Below are positions 1 through 9,030 of a DNA stretch of 64,000 nt, one piece after another. Under the pieces are notes generated by a model that was not told where the DNA came from, did no database searches, and saw only the letters and a program-made list of their open reading frames with translations. The stretch is from an uncultured beta proteobacterium (GTDB taxonomy: Bacteria; Pseudomonadota; Gammaproteobacteria; Burkholderiales; SG8-39). Location: the NCBI GenBank assembly GCA_903859155.1, contig CAIOLO010000100.1:31317-95316 (forward strand), read 5' to 3'. The position numbers and the translations under genes were made by a program. How positions within the stretch are numbered: the first letter of the stretch is position 1; the number at the start of each line of letters is the position of its first letter.

Positions 1-243
1 GATCACGTCATCGAGGACACCCCCAATGACGCGCGTTATTACGTCGGCTACATCGTGTGGCGCCCGGGCGAATTGCGCTCCGAAATTGACCGCAAGGTAT
101 GGAACGTGGTCAATGCCAGCCCCGACGTGGTGTTCCGCAAGGACACCACCGGCCTCTGGGAAGAACTCTCGCGCATGGCACGCGCCGTCACCGCTTCGGT
201 GGATGACACCCTGCTCGCCGGGGCGGTGCAGGACCATCCCTAG
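1..243 (+). CDS. AlgH/YqgE family protein (UPF0301/DUF179), C-terminal part
   Basis: The reading frame is open from the first base to the TAG at 241-243, so the N-terminal part lies outside the window. The visible 80 residues contain the pattern YYVGYxxWRPGEL followed by EIxxxxW and a late LWEEL. This matches the end of the DUF179 fold, where relatives read GYAGWGPGQLExEL. The biochemical role of the family is unsettled; it is linked to alginate control in pseudomonads. In many proteobacteria it precedes the Holliday-junction resolvase YqgF, but no such gene follows here. Family assignment rests on this short tail only. Confidence 0.7.
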   Translation, partial: DHVIEDTPNDARYYVGYIVWRPGELRSEIDRKVWNVVNASPDVVFRKDTTGLWEELSRMARAVTASVDDTLLAGAVQDHP

Positions 244-299
244 CGGGTGAATCCGCCGCCACGACTGCGGGAATTCTCCAGGTATTCACTGAATTGCAT

Positions 300-331
300 A
301 CGCCATCGCAAGCAATGGCGTGAGCTTTTTT
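300..331 (+). terminator. Probable intrinsic terminator after the AlgH-like gene
   Basis: A 7-bp perfect stem (ACGCCAT at 300-306, ATGGCGT at 315-321) with an 8-base loop is followed by GAGC and a run of six T. It lies 57 bases after the stop codon on the same strand. Confidence 0.55.
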
Positions 332-420
332 ACAATTTCAATACTGTTATCGGGATAGTCGCCAGGAAACAATGCGGCGGCGTCAGCCCGGGATTGGTGC
401 GAAGAAACGCAACGCGAGCT

Positions 421-726
421 TCAGGCCTTGCCTATGACCTCATAGGTTTTGATCGTGGCCGCCATTCCCGAAGAACTCCGGGCGTGTTGCTTCACCTGTT
501 CGCACTCCGGGCTCGCCCGATAGGCATCGATGGCCTTCTGGCTCTCCCATTCCGCCACCGAGATGAACTCGCTCGGATCCTCGATACAGCGCAGCAGTTC
601 CTCGCGCACGCAACCCGGGCGCTTTTTCATCAGCGGGCCGCATTCCTTGTTCCATATGCGCTCGACCTCGGCAGCCCGGTCGGGCGAGGTATTGACAATG
701 ATGAATCGCAGGATCGTCATTTGCAT
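421..726 (-). CDS. ABM-domain (YgiN-like) monooxygenase-family protein
   Basis: This 101-residue protein has the size and pattern of a single antibiotic-biosynthesis-monooxygenase domain: a first strand (TILRFIIVNT), a helix rich in Glu/Arg, a GCVREELLRC strand, FISVAEWES in the middle and the helix AIDAYRASPECEQV. Such proteins form dimeric alpha/beta barrels and act on quinones, polyketides or haem, or have no known substrate. It is transcribed alone, in the same direction as the downstream ATPase gene but separated by about 75 bases. No cofactor site is expected in this family, so a precise reaction cannot be assigned. Confidence 0.75.
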   Translation of the reverse strand: MQMTILRFIIVNTSPDRAAEVERIWNKECGPLMKKRPGCVREELLRCIEDPSEFISVAEWESQKAIDAYRASPECEQVKQHARSSSGMAATIKTYEVIGKA

Positions 727-802
727 AACTCCTCAGGTGGTTGACAAGCGCTGGCAGGCTTGGTGAATCCCTTGCGTCCTGCAGGATTGGCCGCAGCGGA
801 GA

Positions 803-3499
803 TCAAGAATACACCCTGCCCGCCAGTGCTCGCCGCAGCCGGAACTTTCGCAATTCCTCCAGCGCCCACATCAGCGCGGCGCCGGCCAGTGCCAGCCACC
901 AGGCCTGGGGCCCTATCGGCGCGGTGCCGAACAACCAGTTGCCGGCCGGTGTGTAGACGATGAACACGATCAGGGCCAGTTCCACGGCGATGCCGAGCAG
1001 GATCAGCGGGTTGCTGAACAGGCCAAAAGACAGCGACGACTTCCACGGGTGGCGGCAGACAAACACGTTGGCCACCTGCATCACCACGATGGCCGCCAGG
1101 CAAGCCGTGGTCGCCTGCAGATAGAGCGGATCGGTCCTGGCGGGCAGATCGCCGTAGCGCCAGCCGGCCGCGTCAAGGACGAAGAAGAACACCGCCATCG
1201 CCGCTGCCGCCTCGAGCAGCCCCAGAAACAGGTAGGCGCGTGCGATCAGGCCCCACGACAGCAGGCGTTCGCCGCGTGCCCTGGGCGGGCGGTTCATGAC
1301 GTCGGGGTCGGGTTTTTCGGCGCCCAGTGCCAGCGCCGGCAACATGTCGGTACCGAGGTCGACCGCCAGGATCTGGATGATGGTCAGTGGCAGCGGAATC
1401 CTGAACAGCATGAAGGCAAGATAGGGCACCAGCTCGGGGATGTTCGAGCTCAGGATATAGGTGAGGAACTTGCGGATGTTTTCGAACACCGTGCGCCCCT
1501 CCTCGATGGCGGCGACGATGCTGGCAAAATTGTCATCCAGCAGAATCAGGTCGGCCGCCTCCTTGGCCACATCGGTGCCGCCTATGCCCATGGCGATGCC
1601 GATGTCGGCGGTTTTCAGCGCCGGCGCGTCGTTCACGCCATCGCCGGTGACGGCGACGATCTCGCCCTTCTTCTGCAGCGCCTGCACAATCAGCATTTTC
1701 TGCTCGGCCGCAACGCGCGCAAAAATAATCTCCTTCGCATCCAGCGACAGCTGCAGCTGCGCGGGCGACATGGCCCGCAGCTGCTCGCCGCCGATCACCA
1801 GCGGCTGCGCGGACTTCACCAGACCGATCTCGCGCGCGATGGCCAGCGCCGTATGCGGGTGATCGCCGGTGACCATGATGATGCGGATGCCGGCGCTGGC
1901 GCAACGCGCAATGGCCGGCGCCACCTCGGGGCGCGGCGGATCTTCCAGCCCGACCAGCCCGCTCAGGGTCATGCCGCCCTCCTCGAGCGGCAATGGGCCC
2001 GGGTTGGCGCAATCGGCAAAAGCCAGCACCCGCAGCCCGGCATCGGTCATCGCATCCTGGGCCGCCAGCAAGCGCGCTTTCACCGCGGCATCGAGCGGCA
2101 CGACGCCGGCGTCGAGGCGGACGAATGCGCAGGCCGCCAGCACCGTCTCCGGTGCGCCCTTGCAGTAAAGCACGCGGCCCTGCGGCGTCTCGCAGAGCAC
2201 CGACATGCGCTTGCGATCGGCATCAAACGGAATCTCGTCGATGCGGGAGAAATCACTGCGCCCGGCAGCTGCACCGATTGCCTGCCGCCCGGTGTCGGCC
2301 AGCGCCACTTCCATCGGGTCGCCCAGCCATTGGCGCTGACCGTGATCCTCCACCTCGGTGAGGTTGTGGCACAGGGCGGCGTTGAGGAACAGTTGCCGGT
2401 TCTCCGGCACCCGCTGCAATTGCGCCGCCACCTCGCCTGGATCGACAAACCCGCCGCCCAGCCACAGGCGGCGCACCGACATGCGGTTTTGCGTCAGCGT
2501 GCCGGTCTTGTCGCAGCAGATGGTGGTGGTGGAGCCCAGGGCCTCGACAGCGGGCAGATGGCGCACCAGCGCGTTGCGCCTGGCCATGCGCTGCGTCGCC
2601 ATGGCCAGCGACAGGGTGACCGTCGGCAGCAGCCCCTCGGGCACGTTGGCGACGATGATGCCGATGGCAAACAGCAGGTTCTCCCAGGTCGGCAGCCCCA
2701 GCAACTGGCCCATCAGGAACATGGCGACTCCCATGCCGGTGGCGAGCGCCGCGACGACGCGCGACAGGCGCGCGATCTCGCGCTGCAGCGGCGAACTGGC
2801 TTCGCCGGCGGTTTGCGTGAGGTGGGCGATCTTGCCGAATTCGGTGCGCATGCCGGTGGCGTACACCAGGCCGCGCGCCTGGCCCGACACAATGGAGGTG
2901 CCGGCGAGCACGGTGTTCTTGGCGAACAGCAGCGACTCCTCCACGCTGGCCTCGGTGTTGCCTGCCCTGGGCAGCGATTCGCCGGTGACCGTCGCGGTGT
3001 TCACGCGCAGCGCAAAAGCCTCGACCAGCCGGCAGTCGGCCGGCACCCGGTTGCCCTCCTCGAGCAGCACGATGTCACCAGGAACCAGTTCGGTGGCGGG
3101 AATCTCCACGATCTCGCCACCACGCCGCGCCTTCACCGTCTGCGGCAGCAGCTGGCGCAGCGCCGACACGGCGCGCTCGGCCTTGTATTCCTGCCAGAAG
3201 GAGAAAATGCCGTTGACGACGATGACAGCGACGATGGCAACGCCAAGGCGCGCCATACCCTGGCCGGGATCGAAATAGTCGGCGAGAAACGCCAGCGTTG
3301 CGCCAACCCAGAGGATGATAGCGAAAAAATGCGTGAACTCGCGGGCAAAGCGGACGAGCAGATGCTCGCGCCCCACCTCTTCAACATGATTGGGCCCGAA
3401 CTCGACCCGTCGGCGCGCCGCCTCGGAAGGCAGCAGGCCGGCGAGGGAAGTTCTCAGGCTGGAGAGTGCTTCGTCGGTGGCGAGCCTTTGGATGTGCAC
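803..3499 (-). CDS. P2-type cation-transporting ATPase (Ca2+/Na+ type)
   Basis: The 898-residue inner-membrane pump has every P-type landmark in order: an N-terminal cation ATPase segment, two early membrane helices, actuator-domain TGES (about residue 165), the fourth-helix motif ANVPEGLLPT, phosphorylation site DKTGTLT, MVTGDHPHTA, the hinge TGDGVNDAP and four to six C-terminal helices. The fourth-helix sequence resembles Na,K-ATPase and SERCA-like P2 pumps more than heavy-metal P1B pumps, and no N-terminal CxxC metal domain is present. It should export Ca2+, Na+ or a related cation using ATP. It stands alone, so the ion cannot be fixed from context. Confidence 0.9.
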   Translation of the reverse strand: MHIQRLATDEALSSLRTSLAGLLPSEAARRRVEFGPNHVEEVGREHLLVRFAREFTHFFAIILWVGATLAFLADYFDPGQGMARLGVAIVAVIVVNGIFSFWQEYKAERAVSALRQLLPQTVKARRGGEIVEIPATELVPGDIVLLEEGNRVPADCRLVEAFALRVNTATVTGESLPRAGNTEASVEESLLFAKNTVLAGTSIVSGQARGLVYATGMRTEFGKIAHLTQTAGEASSPLQREIARLSRVVAALATGMGVAMFLMGQLLGLPTWENLLFAIGIIVANVPEGLLPTVTLSLAMATQRMARRNALVRHLPAVEALGSTTTICCDKTGTLTQNRMSVRRLWLGGGFVDPGEVAAQLQRVPENRQLFLNAALCHNLTEVEDHGQRQWLGDPMEVALADTGRQAIGAAAGRSDFSRIDEIPFDADRKRMSVLCETPQGRVLYCKGAPETVLAACAFVRLDAGVVPLDAAVKARLLAAQDAMTDAGLRVLAFADCANPGPLPLEEGGMTLSGLVGLEDPPRPEVAPAIARCASAGIRIIMVTGDHPHTALAIAREIGLVKSAQPLVIGGEQLRAMSPAQLQLSLDAKEIIFARVAAEQKMLIVQALQKKGEIVAVTGDGVNDAPALKTADIGIAMGIGGTDVAKEAADLILLDDNFASIVAAIEEGRTVFENIRKFLTYILSSNIPELVPYLAFMLFRIPLPLTIIQILAVDLGTDMLPALALGAEKPDPDVMNRPPRARGERLLSWGLIARAYLFLGLLEAAAAMAVFFFVLDAAGWRYGDLPARTDPLYLQATTACLAAIVVMQVANVFVCRHPWKSSLSFGLFSNPLILLGIAVELALIVFIVYTPAGNWLFGTAPIGPQAWWLALAGAALMWALEELRKFRLRRALAGRVYS

Positions 3500-3579
3500 G
3501 GAGCAGTGAGGTCAGGTCGCCAGGCCACCCTGGCAGAACTGCATCGTAGGCTGTTCAACGAAGCGTGCATTGACGTTGG

Positions 3580-3747
3580 TCAAGCCAAATCGGGCGCAAG
3601 GTCAACGCTGGCGCGTTGCTGAGTTGCCAATGACAATGGAGAGCGCGGATACCACGCAAGCGAAACCAAAATGCTCCGGCCATCGCTCAGGTCGACGCAA
3701 AGCGTGTCGTCCGAAACAGTCAAGTCCTTGGCAAAGAGCACTTCCAT
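3580..3747 (-). pseudogene. DUF2442-like remnant
   Basis: A 55-codon frame on the minus strand encodes an ATG start, then VSDDTLCVDLSDGRSI and LAWYPR. These match the core of DUF2442 (typically xLxVxLxDGRxIxVPLxWxPRL). The family normally continues another 30 residues; here the frame ends soon after at TGA, and the residues after WYPR diverge. It is probably a decayed partner of a DUF4160/DUF2442 toxin-antitoxin-like pair, next to brnTA. The call depends on a short match. Confidence 0.45.
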
Positions 3748-3773
3748 CTCAAGGCTGCCCGTACCAATGAAGG

Positions 3774-4130
3774 TTAGTCACCTGCATGCGATACGCGGCG
3801 GCGACGGGGCGCACGCTGGTGCTCACTGAGCCACTCCTTAAGGGCGGTGTTCATCCGAGTTTGCCAGCCTGGACCATCAGCGCGAAATGCCGCGAGAACC
3901 TCGGGGTCGATACGAATAGCGACCTGTTCCTTAGTGGGATTCTTGTTCTTTCCACGGGCTTTTCGCAACGTCCCAATTGTTGCCGCGACTCCTCCACCCG
4001 GCGTGACAACCCCGTGACTCCAATCGATTCCGTCGGGAGGTGCGGGTGGTGCGGCTGCCGCTTTTGCGGCAGCGACTTGCTTTGGACTAAATATTTTCAA
4101 AATATCCTTGGATTTGTGAGCGGTCTGCAT
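3774..4130 (-). CDS. brnA: BrnA-family antitoxin
   Basis: This 118-residue protein begins with a Lys/Ala-rich segment and a GIDWSHGVVTPGGG linker. It ends in a ribbon-helix-helix-like unit: EQVAIRIDPEVLAAFRADGPGWQTRMN followed by ALKEWL, here split across two stretches only for description. This is the DUF4415/BrnA pattern, a DNA-binding antitoxin that neutralises BrnT. The gene overlaps the 3' end of the toxin gene by 44 bases, consistent with toxin-first brnTA operons. It probably represses its own promoter; a candidate operator lies just upstream of brnT. Both proteins appear full length. Confidence 0.8.
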   Translation of the reverse strand: MQTAHKSKDILKIFSPKQVAAAKAAAAPPAPPDGIDWSHGVVTPGGGVAATIGTLRKARGKNKNPTKEQVAIRIDPEVLAAFRADGPGWQTRMNTALKEWLSEHQRAPRRRRVSHAGD

Positions 4131-4353
4131 AACGGCACGAAATCAAATGAGCGGCGTCTTGCCTCTCTGTCCACACCAGAAAAATGATCCGTCCGCGCCA
4201 CATAGCCAAACTTTGCATCCGCAGTTCGCCGTAAGCCTCGCGATCATCTTCCACCGTGATCATCGGAGAATCGAAAGCGCTCTCAAGAGCCGCTAGATCA
4301 ATGCCGTGCTTCTTGAGATTGGATTTGCGCTTGGGCTCGTCCCAGGTGATCAT
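4087..4353 (-). CDS. brnT: BrnT-family ribonuclease toxin
   Basis: The 88-residue product starts with ITWDEPKRKSNLKKHGIDL, the diagnostic BrnT opening (family form FxWDxxKxxxNxxKHGIxF), continues with an acidic DREAYGELR segment and ends SQIQGYFENI. BrnT is a RelE-fold mRNA-cleaving toxin that halts translation and is blocked by BrnA. The gene is first in the pair and overlaps brnA. A 20-bp inverted repeat begins 5 bases upstream of the start. No damage is visible, so the pair is probably active. Confidence 0.85.
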   Translation of the reverse strand: MITWDEPKRKSNLKKHGIDLAALESAFDSPMITVEDDREAYGELRMQSLAMWRGRIIFLVWTERQDAAHLISCRYADRSQIQGYFENI

Positions 4354-4357
4354 TAGG

Positions 4358-4377
4358 CAAAATGTAGATGCATTTTG
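4358..4377. promoter_or_regulatory. Candidate brnTA operator
   Basis: A perfect 7-bp inverted repeat, CAAAATG - 6 bases - CATTTTG, sits immediately upstream of the brnT start codon in AT-rich sequence. Antitoxins of the ribbon-helix-helix class commonly bind such sites. The role is inferred from position and symmetry. Confidence 0.5.
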
Positions 4378-4433
4378 ATATTATGTCAAGGATCTGACCA
4401 ATCTCGTCGACTTCGTCTTCGATAATTGGGAGC

Positions 4434-4478
4434 ATGGTGCTTGACACCAATGCGGTCATCTCCGCGGCTAAATCTGCT
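4434..4478 (+). pseudogene. PIN-domain toxin remnant (N-terminus only)
   Basis: Fifteen codons read MVLDTNAVISAAKSA, the canonical first strand and catalytic Asp of a VapC-like PIN ribonuclease (family form VLDTNVLISA). The frame continues for about 70 codons, but without any recognisable PIN sequence and running into the convergent transglutaminase gene. Most of the toxin gene is missing, and no antitoxin lies upstream. Confidence 0.5.
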
Positions 4479-4563
4479 CGTTTGCACTCCTGTCTGGCCG
4501 ACAACGCACATGCGAACGATGTGGTTCATTCGTCACCTAATTGTGGAATCTACAGCGAGCGCG

Positions 4564-6645
4564 CTACGCCTCCTGTGCTTTCTGCATCTCCCGCAACCAG
4601 CGCTCCGCCCTCACGCGCAATTCATCGCGCGCAACCGCCCCCATCGGGATGGGGTCGAAGCGAAGGCGGTAGTGCAGATTGGCAATAGCTCGCAATTCCT
4701 CCACACGCAGTTCATTCCGCAGAATTGATTTCTCCTGCAGCTCATCGCTCTTGCTAACCGCTGCACCAACGAGTGCGATTCGCGCTAACCACTCCGAAAC
4801 CGGCTCGGAAGAATTGCGCCCGAGGCTGCGCGCGGCAAGCCACTTCTCGATCCGATAGAACTCCGAGTCCGCGCCATTGACGATTACCGCAGCCTTCGCG
4901 CCGCGGACATCGGCCTCCATGCGCCGCGCCGGCCGCCGCAAAATACTCCACGCAAGCCCGGCAAACAGCACCGCCAGCAACCCCAGCAGCACCGGCCGCG
5001 GGAGCGCATCCTCGTCGGCCGTCTGATAGCGGCCCCAGGCAAAGCGGATCCACGACCAGGCATCGGTGATGGTCTCCCAGGCACTGCCCTTGCCGCCCTC
5101 GATCTCGAACCACTGCGGCGGCGTGTTGTCGATGTCCACCCAGGCGCCGTCGATCCAGGCGCGCGCCCAGGCATGCGCATGGCGTTCGCGCACCAGGTAG
5201 TCGTCGCCGGCGCTCTTCTCCTGCACCGAAAAGCCGGTGGCATAGCGCGCCGCGATGCCGGCCTCGCGCAACAACAAGGTGGTGGCGCTGGCGAAATATT
5301 CGCAATGGCCGGCATGCGTTCTGGTGAGAAACGCCGACAGCGGCGTGGGCGCGTTGGGCGAGGAGGCTTCCAGCCAGGTGGAGTAGCGGAACTGCCCGGC
5401 GAAAAACAATGCGATCCGGCGGCGCGCTTCCGCAGCATCGATGCCATGCAGGCCGAGTTCGGCGGCGATGGCGCGAATGGTTTCCCGCTCCTTCGCGGGC
5501 ACGCGATAATCGGCCTCCTCCGGTGCACTTTCGATCGCCGCACCCGGTCCGCGATGCGCCCGGTAGCGCATGAACCCCGGCGCGGTCTCCACGCTGGTGC
5601 TGCCCAGGCGGCTGCGACGCACCTCGGCCGGCGGCAGGCCATCCAGCAGCACCGTGCCCATCGGCAGTGAAAGAATGGTTTTGCCGTTGCGCGCGTATTC
5701 CAGCACCTCGACCGCGCTGTCGCGCCCCTGCGGCGGAGTGCTGCCCGCATCTGCCATGACACCGGCGGCCTCGCGCATCGGCCATCCTGCCGCCGGCTCG
5801 CCGGGCAGCGCATCAAAATTCACCGGCCGCGCAATCCAGCTTGGCGAAGAAAACACGTTGTAGCTGGCGCGATGCAGCAGCAACGGCGTGCGCTGCCCTG
5901 CGGGCAGGCGCACCCGCAGCAGAATCCGCTCCGACTGCTTGAGTTCGCCGATGGTGCCGATGTCGGTATGGGTGCGAAACGGATTGGTGTGCGCCGAACG
6001 ATCGACCAGATCGCCAACCCATTCGGTGAGCGCGCCCTGCAGGTGATTCAAGCCGATGTGGCCGGCATAGCCCATGACACTGGCCAGCATCAGCATCAGG
6101 AACGGGACGATGCGGTGATAGCGGCGCGAGCGCAGGTTCCACAGCGACCACGCGGCGAACACCGCGGCACCCGCATAGAACATCTCGTCGCGCACATTGG
6201 CGGTGGCCGCCGCCAGCACGCAGACCGCCACATAGACGAAACCGAAATCCACGCGCAGGCCGGACTTGGGCCGCGCGCGCAGGGTCAGCAGCAACACGCC
6301 CAGATCGAGCGGCGCGCGCACCAGGTAGGCCTGCGCCAGCGCCAGCGGCGCGAGCGTCAGCGGCAACCACTGCGCCACGCCGATCACGGTGCGCGCGGCG
6401 CGCGGCGCCTCCAGCGTCACCAGGAACCAGGCAGCCACCGCGATCAGCGCCAGCGAAGAAAGATCGGCGAAACGGTTGATGCCCTGCTCATCCAGAATCC
6501 ACGCGGGCCTCCAGGCCGCCCTCGCTTCGATGGCTGCCGCCAGCGGCAGCGCCAGCGCCAGCCAGCCGGTCTGCCATCCCCAGAACAGCACTGCCGCGCC
6601 GACCATGCCAAAGGGTGTGCTCACTGAGCCGACAGGCGCATTCAT
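4564..6645 (-). CDS. TgpA-like transmembrane transglutaminase (DUF3488/DUF4129)
   Basis: The 693-residue inner-membrane protein has six or more N-terminal helices (to about residue 200), a periplasmic region with a transglutaminase-like core, one further helix near residue 560 and a short cytoplasmic DUF4129-like tail. The papain-like triad is visible as Cys in AGHCEYFA, His in RHAHAWARAW and Asp in WVDIDNTPP. TgpA of Pseudomonas aeruginosa is essential, but its substrate is uncertain. The start overlaps the upstream DUF58 gene by four bases (ATGA), and a MoxR ATPase heads the operon, the standard arrangement for this system. It probably acts with those two in envelope protein handling. Confidence 0.88.
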   Translation of the reverse strand: MNAPVGSVSTPFGMVGAAVLFWGWQTGWLALALPLAAAIEARAAWRPAWILDEQGINRFADLSSLALIAVAAWFLVTLEAPRAARTVIGVAQWLPLTLAPLALAQAYLVRAPLDLGVLLLTLRARPKSGLRVDFGFVYVAVCVLAAATANVRDEMFYAGAAVFAAWSLWNLRSRRYHRIVPFLMLMLASVMGYAGHIGLNHLQGALTEWVGDLVDRSAHTNPFRTHTDIGTIGELKQSERILLRVRLPAGQRTPLLLHRASYNVFSSPSWIARPVNFDALPGEPAAGWPMREAAGVMADAGSTPPQGRDSAVEVLEYARNGKTILSLPMGTVLLDGLPPAEVRRSRLGSTSVETAPGFMRYRAHRGPGAAIESAPEEADYRVPAKERETIRAIAAELGLHGIDAAEARRRIALFFAGQFRYSTWLEASSPNAPTPLSAFLTRTHAGHCEYFASATTLLLREAGIAARYATGFSVQEKSAGDDYLVRERHAHAWARAWIDGAWVDIDNTPPQWFEIEGGKGSAWETITDAWSWIRFAWGRYQTADEDALPRPVLLGLLAVLFAGLAWSILRRPARRMEADVRGAKAAVIVNGADSEFYRIEKWLAARSLGRNSSEPVSEWLARIALVGAAVSKSDELQEKSILRNELRVEELRAIANLHYRLRFDPIPMGAVARDELRVRAERWLREMQKAQEA

Positions 6646-7964
6646 ATTTCGAGCAGGTCCTGCTGCACGCTGCCGATACGCAGGCGCCGAACTCCGAGCG
6701 CCGGATCGATTGCCACCCCGCCTTCGACCACGGCAAGCGCGAGCACCTGCAGGCCGGCGCGCCGCAACGACAGCAGCAACTCATGCCGCGCCTCGTCCCA
6801 GCCGGCCAGCACCAGGATGCAGCCGGCCAGGCCGCCGCCGCGCTCCAGGATCGCGGATTCCAGCCGGGTGAGCGCATCCTTCCCGGCCATGCGCACCCCG
6901 GCCAGCACCTCGAGCAGGTGCTCGGTGCGCAGCAGTCCGCGCCCGGCTGTATATACATGCGTCTGCTCGCCGACAAACAGCATGTCGAGCAGGCACTCCT
7001 GGGTATCCAGCGTGTAGACAAAGGAAGCCGCCACCGACACCGCCTCCTCGAAGGCCTGCTCACCCGCCTCGGTGAAGGCGGTATCGAGCGCCAGCGCGTG
7101 GCGCTCGAAATATTCGCTGTGGAATTCCTTTACGATGGGCTTGCCGGTGCGGGCAAAACTCTTCCAGTGAATGCGCTGCAGCGCGTCGCCGGGCCGGTAG
7201 TCGCGCAGTCCGAAAAATTCCTCCGAATCCCCCGACGAGGCCGCCTGGGCGACGCCACCTGGCTGGTAACGACGCTGCCCGGGGAGCGTGACGGGCGGCA
7301 GGCGGTAGCGGCGCGGCAGCACCAGCACCGATTGCGGCGCGCTGGCGCGAAAAAAAGCGCGGCACAGCCGCAGCGGATCGGTGCGCGCGATGCTGACAGC
7401 GGAAAACCGCACCACGCCGCGCCGGCGCGCGGTCATGCGCATGTTCACTGTCGTCTCCGCTCCGGGGGGCACCGCGGCCATCTCGCGCGGTTCCACAGAG
7501 CCGTTGCGGCGCTCGGCCAGCAGCCAGGTCCACAGGTAAAACCCCATGGCGGTGTCCAGCCGGTTGCGCCTGACACCCGGTTCGCGTGCCCGGATGAACT
7601 CCTCGCGGCTGGGGAGCGTGTAATCCAGATCCTCGAACAGTGTCAGGCCGCGCTCCTCGCCGCGGTTGAGATTGCGCACCTGCAAACGGTACTCGAGCGG
7701 CTCGCCGGCCGTGGCAAAGCGCGGCAGGTCGCGCCTCACCGCAAAGCGGCTGCGATACAGCAACGAGGCGGCAACCGCCAGAAGCAGCAGCGAGACCAGA
7801 TAGGTGAAGCCGCGATAGGCCGTGGTCTGCTCGGTGTCGACGCCGAATATCCCGAATGCAATCATCGCCGCCATGAGCATGCGGCCGACGCCGGTGAAGC
7901 GGCGTTCGTACCATTGCGAAAACCGGGAGAAACGCCGGAAGGAGTAGTAAAAAAGCGTGCGCAT
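6642..7964 (-). CDS. DUF58 domain protein of the MoxR operon
   Basis: The 440-residue protein begins at 7964 (MRTLFYYS), 19 bases after the MoxR stop; a longer frame upstream would overlap MoxR and is rejected. It has two hydrophobic helices near residues 30-70, a beta-rich middle and then the DUF58 signature RDYRPGDALQRIHWK plus ARTGKPIVKEF at about residue 240. A von Willebrand factor A-like fold follows, although no clean DxSxS MIDAS is seen (ALDTAF occupies that place). It overlaps the TgpA-like gene by four bases, suggesting translational coupling. It probably anchors or adapts the MoxR chaperone at the membrane. Confidence 0.85.
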   Translation of the reverse strand: MRTLFYYSFRRFSRFSQWYERRFTGVGRMLMAAMIAFGIFGVDTEQTTAYRGFTYLVSLLLLAVAASLLYRSRFAVRRDLPRFATAGEPLEYRLQVRNLNRGEERGLTLFEDLDYTLPSREEFIRAREPGVRRNRLDTAMGFYLWTWLLAERRNGSVEPREMAAVPPGAETTVNMRMTARRRGVVRFSAVSIARTDPLRLCRAFFRASAPQSVLVLPRRYRLPPVTLPGQRRYQPGGVAQAASSGDSEEFFGLRDYRPGDALQRIHWKSFARTGKPIVKEFHSEYFERHALALDTAFTEAGEQAFEEAVSVAASFVYTLDTQECLLDMLFVGEQTHVYTAGRGLLRTEHLLEVLAGVRMAGKDALTRLESAILERGGGLAGCILVLAGWDEARHELLLSLRRAGLQVLALAVVEGGVAIDPALGVRRLRIGSVQQDLLEI

Positions 7965-7983
7965 GGCCGCCGAGCGTTCCCGC

Positions 7984-8928
7984 CTAGGCCGGCACCGGCA
8001 GTTTCTCGAGCAACTCTTCGACCAGCTTGCGCCCTGTAGCACCGGAGAACTTCGCCTGCGGATCAATAACCAGCCGGTGGGCAATGACCGCCACCGCCAT
8101 CTCGCGCACATGTTCCGGGTGAACAAACGCCGCATCGTCGAACAGGGCCAGCGCCTGCGCGGTGCGCGTCAGCGCGATCGAAGCGCGCGGCCCGGCACCC
8201 AGGGACACCCCGGCCGCGCTGCGCGTCGCGCGCACCAGCTCGACCGCATAGGCGCGCACTTCGGCCGATACGCGCACACTCCCGACCGCCGCGCGCAGCG
8301 CGGCGATGTCCGCCGGGCTCACGCAGGCCGCAAGCGCGGCCAGCGGATGCACCAGTTCCTGCGAGGCCACCACCTCGGCTTCGGTCTGCGCGTCCACATA
8401 ACCCAGGGAAAGGCACACCGCGAAGCGGTCCATCTGCGCTTCCGGCAGCGGGTAGGTGCCGCGAAACTCCACCGGATTCTGCGTCGCGATGACAAAGAAA
8501 TCGTCGAGCTTCCAGGTCCTGCCTTCAATCGACACCTGGCCCTCGGCCATCACCTCGAGCAGCGCCGACTGGGTGCGCGGCGAAGCGCGGTTGATCTCAT
8601 CGGCCAGCAGGATGTGGGTGAATATCGGCCCCTGGTGAAACTCGAAACTCTGGTCGCGCGGGTTGTAGACCGAGACGCCGAGAATGTCCGAGGGCAGCAA
8701 ATCGGGCGTGAACTGCACCCTCTTGAAATTCGCGCCGCCCGACACCGCGAGTGCCTTGGCGAGCGTGGTCTTGCCGGTCCCGGGCAGGTCCTCGAGCAGC
8801 ACGTGCCCCCCCGATGCATAGGCGGCGAGCAGCCGCCGCAACACCCCTGCCTGCCCGCGAATCACGCGGCCGATATTGGCGTGGATGGCCTCAAAAGTGC
8901 TTTTCGGTGAATTCAATGGTGCGTTCAA
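7984..8928 (-). CDS. MoxR-family AAA+ ATPase
   Basis: The 314-residue cytoplasmic ATPase has Walker A GTGKTT (about residue 50), Walker B ILLADEINRASP, the MoxR-typical LLEVMAEGQVS and sensor 1 ATQNPVEFRG, then a lid domain. MoxR ATPases act as chaperones for assembling metal centres or envelope proteins. As first gene of the moxR-DUF58-tgpA operon it should provide the energy-driven step. Length is normal and no key residue is missing. Confidence 0.92.
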   Translation of the reverse strand: MNAPLNSPKSTFEAIHANIGRVIRGQAGVLRRLLAAYASGGHVLLEDLPGTGKTTLAKALAVSGGANFKRVQFTPDLLPSDILGVSVYNPRDQSFEFHQGPIFTHILLADEINRASPRTQSALLEVMAEGQVSIEGRTWKLDDFFVIATQNPVEFRGTYPLPEAQMDRFAVCLSLGYVDAQTEAEVVASQELVHPLAALAACVSPADIAALRAAVGSVRVSAEVRAYAVELVRATRSAAGVSLGAGPRASIALTRTAQALALFDDAAFVHPEHVREMAVAVIAHRLVIDPQAKFSGATGRKLVEELLEKLPVPA

Positions 8929-9030
8929 TGGTGCGGCTCCGATTCAAATGCCGGCGATTACGCAGGCTTCCATGTTACGCAAGGCGCCGCGCGCAGATGC
9001 TCATAGACCGCATCTCCACCGCGACACCTG

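Noticed and set aside
1049..3622. An 857-codon open frame on the plus strand opposite the P-type ATPase
   Set aside because: It is the high-GC mirror of a clear ATPase gene; its translation is rich in His, Gln and Arg with no domain.
4298..4504. A 68-codon minus-strand frame upstream of brnT
   Set aside because: It overlaps brnT and its operator and has no homology; brnT explains the region.
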